Assembly (NCBI RefSeq): GCF_030705605.1
Contig: NZ_JAPCKK010000014.1
Coordinates: forward strand, 489,136 to 553,135
Source of the DNA: Paenibacillus zeirhizosphaerae
GTDB taxonomy: Bacteria; Bacillota; Bacilli; Paenibacillales; Paenibacillaceae
Length of the DNA stretch: 64,000 nt
Direction of reading: 5' to 3'
Below, one piece after another: positions 1 through 7,489 of this stretch. Within the stretch, counting starts at the first letter, position 1. Each line of letters begins with the position of its first letter. Below the pieces are notes generated by a model, which was not told the origin of the DNA, made no database searches, and was given only the letters and a program-made list of their open reading frames with translations. A program made the translations under genes and the position numbers.

Positions 1-464
1 CACGCCGCAATGGTCTTCGGATCATCCACTGGCGTGCCGAACTGAGTCACGAGCGCGGCTGCTCCGATCATACTCCCTGGTGACATGGCGATTTGGTCGG
101 CATTCAGCGCAATATACGCCCCTGCGGACGCAGCATTTCCGTTTATGTAAGCTACTGTAGGAATATTGCTGCTTTTGATCAGCTCTCCGATTCTTTCAGC
201 CGTATCCACCCGTCCCCCTGGCGTGTTGATTTCCAAAATAATCAGACCCGCCTTCGACTGTTCCGCTTCCCTGAAGCCACGTTCCATAATATTCTCCAGC
301 CCGCGCTCAATCTCCTGATTGACTGGTATGACAAATACCGGACCTATCCCTTCAGCCGAGGCTGCTGCCATCGGTCTAATTCCGCCCAAAGGCAGCAATA
401 GCAGAGCCAACAGCAGGAAAGCAAGCAACGCCTTGAAGTACAGTACGGATTTTCTTGCGTACAT
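1..464 (-). CDS. nfeD: NfeD/ClpP-class membrane serine protease, N-terminal part (cut by window edge)
   Basis: The reading frame begins at ATG 464 and runs off the left edge, giving about 154 residues. The N-terminus is a signal/membrane segment (MYARKSVLYFKALLAFLLLA). It is followed by a ClpP-crotonase fold: LIILEINTPGGRVDTAE, then NAASAGAYIALNAD, whose serine is the expected nucleophile, then the SPGSMIGAA segment. A purine-rich GGAAGGGGGGAG lies just upstream. In Bacillales this gene (yqeZ) follows yqeY, as here, and precedes the flotillin floA, which should lie beyond the edge. The family is thought to act at the membrane with flotillin/stomatin partners. Family assignment is firm; the C-terminal membrane and OB parts cannot be seen. 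Confidence 0.9.
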   Translation of the reverse strand, partial: MYARKSVLYFKALLAFLLLALLLLPLGGIRPMAAASAEGIGPVFVIPVNQEIERGLENIMERGFREAEQSKAGLIILEINTPGGRVDTAERIGELIKSSNIPTVAYINGNAASAGAYIALNADQIAMSPGSMIGAAALVTQFGTPVDDPKTIAA

Positions 465-628
465 CCATCTCCCCCCTTCCGGCTATTATATACATCTTAC
501 CAGAATTCAACTTGTATGCTGGCCATTTCCCGAAAAATCAGCAAGTCAGCATTAACTTACATACGCCGTGAACCTTACATTGGTTTCAAGCTTAGCAATG
601 GGCAGGAAGTTAGTTGATGAAGGCCTTA

Positions 629-664
629 AAAAAAGAAAAAACACTCCCTGTTAGACAGAGAGTG
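629..664 (-). terminator. Intrinsic terminator after yqeY
   Basis: On the minus strand CACTCTCTG, a 5-nt loop and CAGGGAGTG form a 9-bp stem with one wobble pair, followed directly by TTTTTT. It closes the rpsU-yqeY transcript and separates it from nfeD. Confidence 0.85.
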
Positions 665-678
665 CCTGCTCTTTTTGA

Positions 679-1122
679 TTATTGCAGAAATTGCTGAACC
701 GCTTGGTTCACGAGTTTTCCGTCCGCGCGACCCTTCACCTTAGGCATCAAGGCCGCCATCACTTTCCCCATATCGGCTTTCGAAGAAGCACCGGTTTCCT
801 GGATGGTCTGCTGTACAATAACTTTAATTTCTTCTTCGGTAAGCTGCGCGGGAAGGTACTGACTGAGAATCTCGATTTCCGCTTTGTTGCTTTCCGCAAG
901 CTCGTCGCGGCCTGCTTTTTCAAATTCTTGGAGGGCATCCTTGCGTTGTTTGATCTCACGACTCAGAATATCAAGCAATTCGTTGTCATCCAAATCCCGT
1001 TTCAATTCTATTTCAAGATTTTTTATCGTAGAACGAACCATTCGAATGGTAGAGAGTTTGAACTTGTCCTTACTCTTCATCGCCTGCTTCATATCTTCGT
1101 TCAATCGTTCGCTCAAATTCAT
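679..1122 (-). CDS. yqeY: GatB/YqeY domain protein
   Basis: The 147-residue product is a full-length YqeY-family protein. It starts MNLSERLNEDMKQAMKSKDK, has the family's helical body with SQYLPAQLTEEEI near residue 88, and ends with the GKVMAALMPKVKGRADGK segment. The family resembles the tail domain of the amidotransferase subunit GatB, which binds tRNA, but its own role is not settled. The gene lies 16 nt downstream of rpsU and shares its promoter; the rpsU-yqeY pair is standard in Firmicutes. A terminator follows. The identification is secure, the function is not. Confidence 0.93.
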   Translation of the reverse strand: MNLSERLNEDMKQAMKSKDKFKLSTIRMVRSTIKNLEIELKRDLDDNELLDILSREIKQRKDALQEFEKAGRDELAESNKAEIEILSQYLPAQLTEEEIKVIVQQTIQETGASSKADMGKVMAALMPKVKGRADGKLVNQAVQQFLQ

Positions 1123-1138
1123 GATGGCTTAGATCCTC

Positions 1139-1312
1139 CTAGAACTTTCTCTTACGAGCAGCCTCGGACTTTTTCTTGCGCTTTACGCTTGGCTTTTCAT
1201 AATGCTTGCGTTTCTTCACCTCAGCCAATACGCCATCCTTAGCGATGGAACGCTTAAAGCGACGAAGTGCAGCATCAATTGTCTCGTTTTTGCGAACTTT
1301 AGTTTCAGACAC
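1139..1312 (-). CDS. rpsU: 30S ribosomal protein S21
   Basis: The 57-residue product starts with a GTG codon at 1312 and reads (M)[19 protein letters not shown] through the basic tail [12 protein letters not shown], the whole length of S21. A longer frame to 1366 exists, but GGAGGG sits six nucleotides before the GTG and S21 proteins normally begin at this point, so the GTG is preferred. S21 binds the 30S subunit near the anti-Shine-Dalgarno region. It is the first gene of the rpsU-yqeY transcript, with a near-consensus promoter at 1372-1401. Confidence 0.95.
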   Translation of the reverse strand: MSETKVRKNETIDAALRRFKRSIAKDGVLAEVKKRKHYEKPSVKRKKKSEAARKRKF

Positions 1313-1371
1313 CAGTTTTCCCTCCCTCCGACCAGACCGTCCAAGAGCAATAACACGGTTCATCAACTTTC

Positions 1372-1401
1372 ATTATAGGTCAAAGCTAAAGCAGGTGTCA
1401 A
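1372..1401 (-). promoter_or_regulatory. Sigma-A promoter of rpsU-yqeY
   Basis: Read on the minus strand, TTGACA (1396-1401) and TATAAT (1372-1377) are separated by 18 bp. Both hexamers are perfect. Transcription would start near 1365, about 50 nt before the rpsU GTG. Confidence 0.85.
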
Positions 1402-1410
1402 CCTATCGAA

Positions 1411-1463
1411 AAAAAAGGTGCTCAGCCTGCCGCGTGAGAGTCAGAAATCCCCGTCAGAGCACC
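1411..1463 (-). terminator. Intrinsic terminator overlapping the HIT gene stop codon
   Basis: On the minus strand GGTGCTC (1457-1463) pairs with GAGCACC (1417-1423), followed by a run of eight or more T. The 5' arm lies inside the last codons of the HIT gene and the 3' arm covers its stop codon. The loop is long (33 nt), so the strength is uncertain. It separates the HIT gene from the rpsU promoter. Confidence 0.7.
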
Positions 1464-1787
1464 CAGCTTGGCGCCGCCGAGCAGATGATAATGCAGGTGA
1501 TGAACCGCCTGACCGCTGTCCGGCCCGCAGTTATTGATGAGACGGTAACCCGATTCGGACACGCCGAGCTGCTGGGCCACCTTTTGCGCAACACGATGGA
1601 TTTCAGCGATCAGCGCCAAATCTTCCTCCACCACATCGTTCATAGAAACGATATGCTTCTTCGGAATGATCAGAACATGCACGGGCGCCGCAGGCTGAAT
1701 ATCATGAAATACGAGCATATCCTCCGTCTCCAGCACCTTCTTGGACGGTATGGAGCCTTCTGCAATTTTGCAAAACAGACAGTCCAT
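1422..1787 (-). CDS. HIT family nucleotide hydrolase/transferase (HINT type)
   Basis: The 121-residue protein opens with MDCLFCKIAEGSIPSKKV and has the diagnostic histidine triad HLHYHLL near residue 99, after GQAVHH. This is the HINT branch, which hydrolyses adenosine 5'-phosphoramidates and related nucleotides in the cytoplasm. The CxxC (residues 3-6) at the N-terminus is common in bacterial members and may bind zinc with later histidines. Start: AAGGAGGAG precedes ATG 1787 at good spacing. It sits alone between a coat-like gene and rpsU, with a terminator overlapping its stop codon. Confidence 0.93.
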   Translation of the reverse strand: MDCLFCKIAEGSIPSKKVLETEDMLVFHDIQPAAPVHVLIIPKKHIVSMNDVVEEDLALIAEIHRVAQKVAQQLGVSESGYRLINNCGPDSGQAVHHLHYHLLGGAKLGALTGISDSHAAG

Positions 1788-1866
1788 ATGTAATACTCCT
1801 CCTTCTTATATAGGCCATTATGTAATTATCATACCGGAAAAGAAGGGCGGACGTCCAATGAAGATG

Positions 1867-1907
1867 AAAAGAGAGCAGGACCCGGTCCCCTGTGGGATGG
1901 GCCCTGC
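1867..1907 (-). terminator. Terminator-like hairpin after the coat-like gene
   Basis: On the minus strand GCAGGGCCC and GGGTCCTGC pair across a 15-nt loop, followed by TCTCTTTTC. The T-tract is interrupted. Confidence 0.65.
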
Positions 1908-1926
1908 TACGACACTTGCTGAACTG

Positions 1927-2562
1927 TCAATAATAAGGAAGAAGACCAATCGCCGTCAGCGCGGCAAGCGGCAGGATCAGCCGGTTAAACCGACGTCTTC
2001 CATAATAAGGATAGGATGGATAGCTATATCCGTAGCCGTTTCCATATCCCGGACCATAACCGTAACCCGGACCGTATCCGGGGAAAGGAGCAGGGTAACC
2101 AAAGGCGCGTGTCTGCATTCCTCCGCAACCACAGTCATTGTATGGCTTATTAGCCTCAGGCTGAACATTCTCAGGGTACGGCATATAGGCAGAAGGCTGA
2201 ATATTTGCAGGGTTCTCCATATTGGCTGTATACGGCATATTGCCTGTGTATGGCATGCTTCCTGTGTACGGCATGTTGCCCATGTATGGCATGTTCCCTG
2301 TATTCGGCATGTTGCCCATGTATGGCATGTTGCCTGTATTCGGCATGTTGCCTGTATTGGGTATATTTGCGTTCTCTCCCCCGATCGGAACGGCCATATA
2401 GATGTTATCGTCATCCACCTGCTCCACAATTCCGTCATGTACCGATCCGTCCTTCATCCATACACACACATAACGGTGCATATGCTTCATACAGATTCCC
2501 TTTGTATCATTCTGTTCGTTCTTGATGTCATTGTTCTGTTCATTCACAGCAACATTTTCCAT
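1927..2562 (-). CDS. Asn/Met/Pro repeat protein, probably spore-coat related (unassigned)
   Basis: I do not recognise a named family. The product has 211 residues if it starts at ATG 2562, preceded by a perfect AAGGAGGTG; a longer frame to 2598 has no such site. Residues about 25-63 (HRYVCVWMKDGSVHDGIVEQ) look like a small beta-barrel. Next come about nine tandem six-residue units of the type NMPYTG/NMPNTG, then a Cys-Gly patch (DCGCGG), a Gly/Tyr/Pro-rich stretch, and a hydrophobic tail ending LIPLAALTAIGLLPYY-like. Tyr/Gly-rich, repeat-bearing proteins of this kind are typical of Bacillales spore coats, so a coat or spore-surface role is an inference. It is a single-gene unit with its own terminator. 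Confidence 0.75.
   Translation of the reverse strand: MENVAVNEQNNDIKNEQNDTKGICMKHMHRYVCVWMKDGSVHDGIVEQVDDDNIYMAVPIGGENANIPNTGNMPNTGNMPYMGNMPNTGNMPYMGNMPYTGSMPYTGNMPYTANMENPANIQPSAYMPYPENVQPEANKPYNDCGCGGMQTRAFGYPAPFPGYGPGYGYGPGYGNGYGYSYPSYPYYGRRRFNRLILPLAALTAIGLLPYY
2218..2364 (-). repeat. 18-bp in-frame tandem repeat within the coat-like gene
   Basis: Eight to nine imperfect 18-bp units (seen on the plus strand as GGCATGTTGCCTGTATTC and variants) encode the hexapeptide N-M-P-(Y/N)-(T/M)-G. Unit identity is high enough for slippage or recombination to change the copy number between strains. Confidence 0.85.
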
Positions 2563-2666
2563 CTTCCGCACCTCCTTAGCGCTTGCAGGAAAGTTCACAT
2601 CCCACTTTGCAATATCCTATTCAGATCTGGGCGTTTTGCCACTATCCATTTCAGGTTCAGGAGATA

Positions 2667-2711
2667 AAAAAAGCCACCCCTGGAAGCTCTGTTCGAGCTC
2701 CATGCGTGGCA
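2667..2711 (-). terminator. Intrinsic terminator of the addBA-sbcDC operon
   Basis: On the minus strand GCCAC...TGG.AGCTC pairs with GAGCT.CCA...GTGGC around a GAACA loop, followed by seven T. It lies about 140 nt after the sbcC stop codon. Confidence 0.8.
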
Positions 2712-2853
2712 GCGATTCCGAGAGCGGTGTCCCAGAATCACTGCCACAGCAGGGATGACTGTCAACAATATGTCGGCTTAGCTGTATTATAACAGCGCAA
2801 TTAAACTGTATCTGTGATGTAGATCACCCGCTGCCTTTCCTCCAACGCTCTGG

Positions 2854-5800
2854 TCACAGCGTTTCGAGCACTACCCTCGAACCGCCTCCCGATTGTTCTG
2901 CCGGCAACACAACAAGCTTGCGCGGCAATCTTGCCCGCAGCTCCGGCACGTGGCTGATAACGCCGACCGACAGTTGATCATGGTGAAGCTTCTCCAAGGA
3001 AGTAATCACGGTATCAAGCAGCTCAGGGTCCAGCGTTCCGAAGCCTTCATCCAGAAAAAAGAACTGGAGCGGAAATTGGCCGCGCAGCTGAATTTGTGCG
3101 GACAGGGCCAGGGCCAATGAGAGCGAGGTAAGGAAGGTTTCGCCGCCAGACAAGGTGGATACCGGACGTTTGATGCCTCCGTTGGCATCGTCGCTGATAA
3201 TAAAGCCACCGCCGGAGTCCACTTCGAGGGCATAACGCTGCTTCGTCAGGAAGCGGAGCCGCCTGGAAGCCGCCTGGCTGACCTGCATAAGCTGCTCCTC
3301 CGCGACATACTCGACAAAGGCATTGCCCCGCAGGCAGGACTGCAGCTTGGCCAATTTCTCCGCTTCACGCTGCAGATGCCCGCGTCTGCTCTCCAGCTCC
3401 ATCCAGCGGACGTGACGCTGCTGCAGATCCTCCATGTCACGCTCCGCCTTGGCCTTGTCTCTAAGCGCCTCTTCATCCTGTTCACGGCATTCCCGCAGCC
3501 GAACGATACAAGCATTCCACTCCTCAGCAGACCAGCTTGTTCCCGCGAGTCTCTCCTCCAGATGGCGCAAATGGGCCGCCACCTCCTTCTCCCGCTCGCG
3601 GTGGCCGTTCACCTGCGCTTCCAGTCTGGCTGCATGCTCCGGCTCGATGCTGCTCTCCAGCACCTCTTCTTCACTGGCAAACGGGGAGGCCTCAAGCTGG
3701 GAACACCAGCGTGTTTCAGCGGCTTGCCTGCGCTCCGCAGCGGAATCAGCGGCCTGGCGGGCCATAACCGAGGCTTTGGCGGTTTCATGCTTGCGCTCAT
3801 CAGCTTCCTTGCGCATCCGGTTGCAGGCATCCGCCTGCAACTTCAAATGCGACAGCCTGCTGCTTGCATCGGCCAGCAGCTGCTGCGCGCTGCCTCCGCC
3901 AATCCAGGCCTGCAGGCGCCCCATCTTCTCGCGCAGCAGCGCGTCTTTGCCCTGCAGCTCAGCCTGGCGGGCGATGATCAGCTTGTCCGCCGCGACGACC
4001 GTCTGCTCGATGAGCTGCACACTGCGTGACTTTTCCTCCAGGAAGGTCACGCTGGTCTCCAGGCGCGCCCGGATCTCGTCGGCGCGCATATCGCGCTCCT
4101 GCATGGCGCGATACTGCTGCTCCGCGCTGTCCGGCTCCACACCGGGCAGCGCGCCTTCCCAGCCGCTGCGCAGCTCCTGGCTGCGCGCAGCGGCATTCTC
4201 GCGCTTGCGCTGCGCCTGCGCAAGCGCCCCGGCGGCGGCCTCGTGCTCCGCCGCCGCACGGATGCGCCGCTGCTGCAGTCCGGCCTCCGCCTCCCGCAGG
4301 GCGGAGGCCTGCTCGCGCAGCGGTCCTGCGGCCGCGGCCAGCTCTGCCGCAGCGTGCTCCAGCGCGCCGCAGCGGGCCTGCCAGGCCGCGAGGTCGTGCG
4401 ACGGCGCGTGCGGGCCGGTGCCGGCGGCCGGAGGCTCCTGCACGGCCGCCTCCGCGCCTGCGGCGCTCTCGGCCTGCGGCGCGTCAGCTTCGCCGCCAGC
4501 AGGCTGGAGCTGCGCCACCAGGCTGCGCCGCTCATGCAGCTGCTGGCGCAGCTCCAGCCGCAGTTCCTGCAGGCCGGCGCGCAACCGCTGCAGGCCATCG
4601 GCGGCGGCATGGTCTGCACCGCCGCGGGGCGCTTCCGCCGGCGCAGGGTGATGCAGCGAGCCGCAGACCGGGCAGGGCTCGCCGTCCTGCAGCTGCGCAG
4701 CCAGATCCTGCGCCAGCCTGCGCAGCTCACCGGCCCGGAGCTCGCTGCGCAGCGCTTCTTCCGCCGCGGCAAGCTCCTTTAGCTGGCGGACGCACTCCGT
4801 CTCCAGGCGGAGCAGCCTGCCGACCTGCTCCATGGCTGTCTGGTACACACTCGTGCGGGTCGCTTCTGTCCGCAGGACCTCCACTTCCGCCCGTGACAGT
4901 TCCTCCACCGCGCCGCGCAAGCGCTGCTCTTCAGCGATAGCCTCCTGTTCGGCTTCCCGCAGCTGCTCTGCTGCCGACTTCAGCTGCTGCAAGCGCTGCA
5001 TCGCCTCCTGCAGCAGACGCCGCTCCTCGGCCTTCACCTCGCATGGCTTAAGCTGCTCCTGCAGCTCCTTCTGCCGGACCAGCCCACGGCTGTGAAGCTC
5101 CCGCTCCTTCTGCAGCTCTTGCTCATGATGCTTGCGGTCCGTCTCGGCTTCAGCAAGCAAGGCGGCGAGCTGATCGCGTCCGGTCCGCAGCGCATCCGTC
5201 TCCTTTTGCAGCTCCATAGCCTGCTCCAGCTGATCGATTCGCAGCAGCAGGCGCGGTTCCTCAGCAGCCAGCTCCTGACTGGCTCTCTCATCTGCCTGTA
5301 CCGCCTGCTCCGCCTTCTCTTCCGCCTCACTGGCCAGCGCAGCCGCGGCGGCTGCAGCGGCTTCGCGTGCTGCCGCTGCAGTTGCGGACTGCTTCCAATC
5401 CTCCAAAGCCGGTTGCAAAGCCCAGGCCGCGGCTGACTGTTTCAGCTTCTTTTCAAGCACAGCCATTTCACGCTCCCGGACAGCCAGCTCCTGCAGCTCC
5501 TCCGTTCTGCGCTGCCTTTCTATTTCGAGGTCACGGATTTTCGACATCGCTTCAGCTTCACGTGATGCCACTTCAAGCTGGGCGCGTGAGGACAACGCGT
5601 GCTCCACTGCCAACCGCAAACGAAGCTCAGCCTCCTTCAAGACGTCTGCACTGGCATTGCCCAGGCCCTGCTGCTCCGCTGCCAGCGACTTCAGTGCCGA
5701 ATCCGTGTCCTTGACTCTGCGGCTCAGCTTCTGTGCCAGCTGATCGCCATACTTCTCCAGATGGAACAGCCGCTGCAGCATCTGTCGCCGTTCGCTGCCC

Positions 5801-6288
5801 TTCAGGGAGAGGAATTCGGCGAATTTCCCCTGCGGCAGCACCACCGCCCTGGTGAAATCATCCATTTTCAAACCGATGATATCTTCCACACAACGCGTGA
5901 CATCCGCCAGCTTGTCAGCCATCACCTGCTCGCCTTCATCCGTAATCTCCACGAACCGGCTCAGCGAGTTGCTGACCGACACACCCGCGGCCCGCTTGAA
6001 CCTGCGCTCTACCCGGTATCTTTTGGGACCCTGCGCCGACATCAGCTCAAACGTGAAAGCGACGGACAACGTATCCTCCGCATGATTCATAATGCCCTGC
6101 GTGCCGTTGACAGCACGCTCCACCTTGCCGTACATAGCAAGTGTAATGGCATCCAGCAGCGTCGACTTGCCGCTTCCGGTCGGCCCGAAAATCCCGAACA
6201 GCCCCGTTTCCGTCAGCTCTTCGAAACGGATTTCCTGCTGCTCCCTGTAGCTTTGAAGCCCCGCTACCCTCAGCAATATCGGTCTCAT
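2854..6288 (-). CDS. sbcC: SbcC/Rad50-type SMC ATPase subunit of the SbcCD nuclease
   Basis: SbcC (1144 residues) is the ATPase partner of SbcD; the complex cleaves DNA hairpins and protein-blocked or broken ends. The N-terminus has Walker A GPTGSGKSTLLDA (about residues 34-46) and the Q-loop region VVLPQGKFAEFL. Two long coiled coils flank a zinc hook CPVCG near residue 538. The C-terminus has the ABC signature TLSGGETFLTSLS (about 1045) and Walker B FFFLDEGFGTLD (about 1076). The start ATG overlaps the sbcD stop as ATGA, so translation is coupled. The second coiled coil just after the hook is very Ala/Gln/Arg-rich and its DNA (about 4080-4760) is clearly more GC-rich than its surroundings. 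Confidence 0.97.
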   Translation of the reverse strand: MRPILLRVAGLQSYREQQEIRFEELTETGLFGIFGPTGSGKSTLLDAITLAMYGKVERAVNGTQGIMNHAEDTLSVAFTFELMSAQGPKRYRVERRFKRAAGVSVSNSLSRFVEITDEGEQVMADKLADVTRCVEDIIGLKMDDFTRAVVLPQGKFAEFLSLKGSERRQMLQRLFHLEKYGDQLAQKLSRRVKDTDSALKSLAAEQQGLGNASADVLKEAELRLRLAVEHALSSRAQLEVASREAEAMSKIRDLEIERQRRTEELQELAVREREMAVLEKKLKQSAAAWALQPALEDWKQSATAAAAREAAAAAAAALASEAEEKAEQAVQADERASQELAAEEPRLLLRIDQLEQAMELQKETDALRTGRDQLAALLAEAETDRKHHEQELQKERELHSRGLVRQKELQEQLKPCEVKAEERRLLQEAMQRLQQLKSAAEQLREAEQEAIAEEQRLRGAVEELSRAEVEVLRTEATRTSVYQTAMEQVGRLLRLETECVRQLKELAAAEEALRSELRAGELRRLAQDLAAQLQDGEPCPVCGSLHHPAPAEAPRGGADHAAADGLQRLRAGLQELRLELRQQLHERRSLVAQLQPAGGEADAPQAESAAGAEAAVQEPPAAGTGPHAPSHDLAAWQARCGALEHAAAELAAAAGPLREQASALREAEAGLQQRRIRAAAEHEAAAGALAQAQRKRENAAARSQELRSGWEGALPGVEPDSAEQQYRAMQERDMRADEIRARLETSVTFLEEKSRSVQLIEQTVVAADKLIIARQAELQGKDALLREKMGRLQAWIGGGSAQQLLADASSRLSHLKLQADACNRMRKEADERKHETAKASVMARQAADSAAERRQAAETRWCSQLEASPFASEEEVLESSIEPEHAARLEAQVNGHREREKEVAAHLRHLEERLAGTSWSAEEWNACIVRLRECREQDEEALRDKAKAERDMEDLQQRHVRWMELESRRGHLQREAEKLAKLQSCLRGNAFVEYVAEEQLMQVSQAASRRLRFLTKQRYALEVDSGGGFIISDDANGGIKRPVSTLSGGETFLTSLSLALALSAQIQLRGQFPLQFFFLDEGFGTLDPELLDTVITSLEKLHHDQLSVGVISHVPELRARLPRKLVVLPAEQSGGGSRVVLETL

Positions 6289-7469
6289 GACACATGCCCC
6301 TCCGTTCCGTCATTCTCTCCATCTTCCTCCACAAGCTCCAGGAACAGCTGTACAAGCCCTTCATCCGGCTCTGCTCCTCCCGTCTGGCGCTGGTAAAAGG
6401 AGCGGAACAGCTCATGCAGCGGAATCCCGGAACGCTGCTGCTCCAGCTCGGCGGCGACCATTTCCGGGTAAACGGGCCTGATATGTACAATCCCGTCACG
6501 GCTCTTGCGCAGCCGTTGGATATCCCCGATCGACATAGCCTCGGTCAGTGAAATTTCCAGATCAATGAACGCATCCGCGTCCAGCCCGTCGTCCAGCCAG
6601 CGGTAAACTTCCTCCAGGCCTCCCCTGGCCCGCCAGCGCACCAGCGGGCGGCCGCTGCTGATATACAGCTCCTCGATGCGGACAGGCTGTCCGGGAGCCG
6701 CTTCAACAAGCGTGACAGACTTAGCCTGCCCTGCCTCGGAGAAGCTGTAAGCCAGCGGCGAACCGCTGTAGCGCAGAATTCCTTCTCCTTTCACATACTG
6801 GGGCCGGTGCAGATGCCCCAAGGCGGTATACTGCGCCCCTACAACAAGCGCCGACGGATCAACCGTATACGCACCACCCACCTGAATCGGCCGTTCGGAA
6901 TCGGTCTCCAGGCCACCGAGCACATAGATGTGGCTCATCGCCAGATTGACTGTATCCGGGCGGAAAGAAGCGGCCAGCTGTGTCATCAGCCTGCTTACAC
7001 GCCTGCTGTATGCCTCGCGCAGTACGCTTTCTTCCCCATCCTCGCTGAGAAGCTCGTTAAGGCGAGCCTCCGAAGGATAAGGCAACGCGGCGATGACCGC
7101 CGTCTCTCCTGTTCTTGGCGCAGTTACACGCACCGCCTCCGGGCTGGGCAAACCCAATAGCCTGATGCCCTGCTGACGGATGAGAGGGGTGACGGACGAC
7201 ACCCGTTCCGGCTGGTCATGATTGCCCGCAATCGCAACGAACTGCCTTCCTCCTTCGGCCAGCCGCGCAGCAGCCTCATAAAACAACTGCTCTGCCACTG
7301 CAGGCGGATTCACCGTATCATAGACATCTCCCGCCATCAGGATCAGATCCGCCTGCTGGTCCTCCGCCATGCGCACAAGCTCCTCAAGAAAGGCCTCCTG
7401 TTCCTTCAGCCTACTGCGACCTTCAAGCGTCCTGCCCAAATGCCAGTCGCCCGTATGCAGTATCCTCAT
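6285..7469 (-). CDS. sbcD: SbcD/Mre11-type exonuclease subunit
   Basis: The 394-residue protein begins MRILHTGDWHLGRTLEGRSR, the phosphoesterase motif I (DxH). Later it has LILMAGDVYDTVNPP (motif II), AGNHDQPERV (motif III) and ALGHLHRPQ (histidine motif), which together bind the two metal ions. A capping domain and an SbcC-binding C-terminus follow. Start: GGAGG stands eight nucleotides before ATG 7469, while the frame's longer extension to 7532 runs into addA and has no site. The gap to addA is 20 nt, and the stop overlaps the sbcC start. Confidence 0.96.
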   Translation of the reverse strand: MRILHTGDWHLGRTLEGRSRLKEQEAFLEELVRMAEDQQADLILMAGDVYDTVNPPAVAEQLFYEAAARLAEGGRQFVAIAGNHDQPERVSSVTPLIRQQGIRLLGLPSPEAVRVTAPRTGETAVIAALPYPSEARLNELLSEDGEESVLREAYSRRVSRLMTQLAASFRPDTVNLAMSHIYVLGGLETDSERPIQVGGAYTVDPSALVVGAQYTALGHLHRPQYVKGEGILRYSGSPLAYSFSEAGQAKSVTLVEAAPGQPVRIEELYISSGRPLVRWRARGGLEEVYRWLDDGLDADAFIDLEISLTEAMSIGDIQRLRKSRDGIVHIRPVYPEMVAAELEQQRSGIPLHELFRSFYQRQTGGAEPDEGLVQLFLELVEEDGENDGTEGHVS

Positions 7470-7489
7470 TTCTCTTTCCTCCTTCTTTT

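Noticed and set aside
484..520. TATAAT near 485-490 as promoter of nfeD
   Set aside because: It would start transcription within about 15 nt of the start codon, and there is no -35 at correct spacing other than a weak AAGTTG.
1741..2667. 308-residue plus-strand frame with His/Val/Cys repeats
   Set aside because: It mirrors the hexapeptide repeat of the minus-strand coat-like gene, which has a perfect ribosome site and a terminator.
3434..4651. 405-residue open frame on the plus strand
   Set aside because: It is antisense to sbcC in its GC-rich part. The Ser/Cys/Arg/Ala composition and the lack of motifs or ribosome site show it is a shadow.
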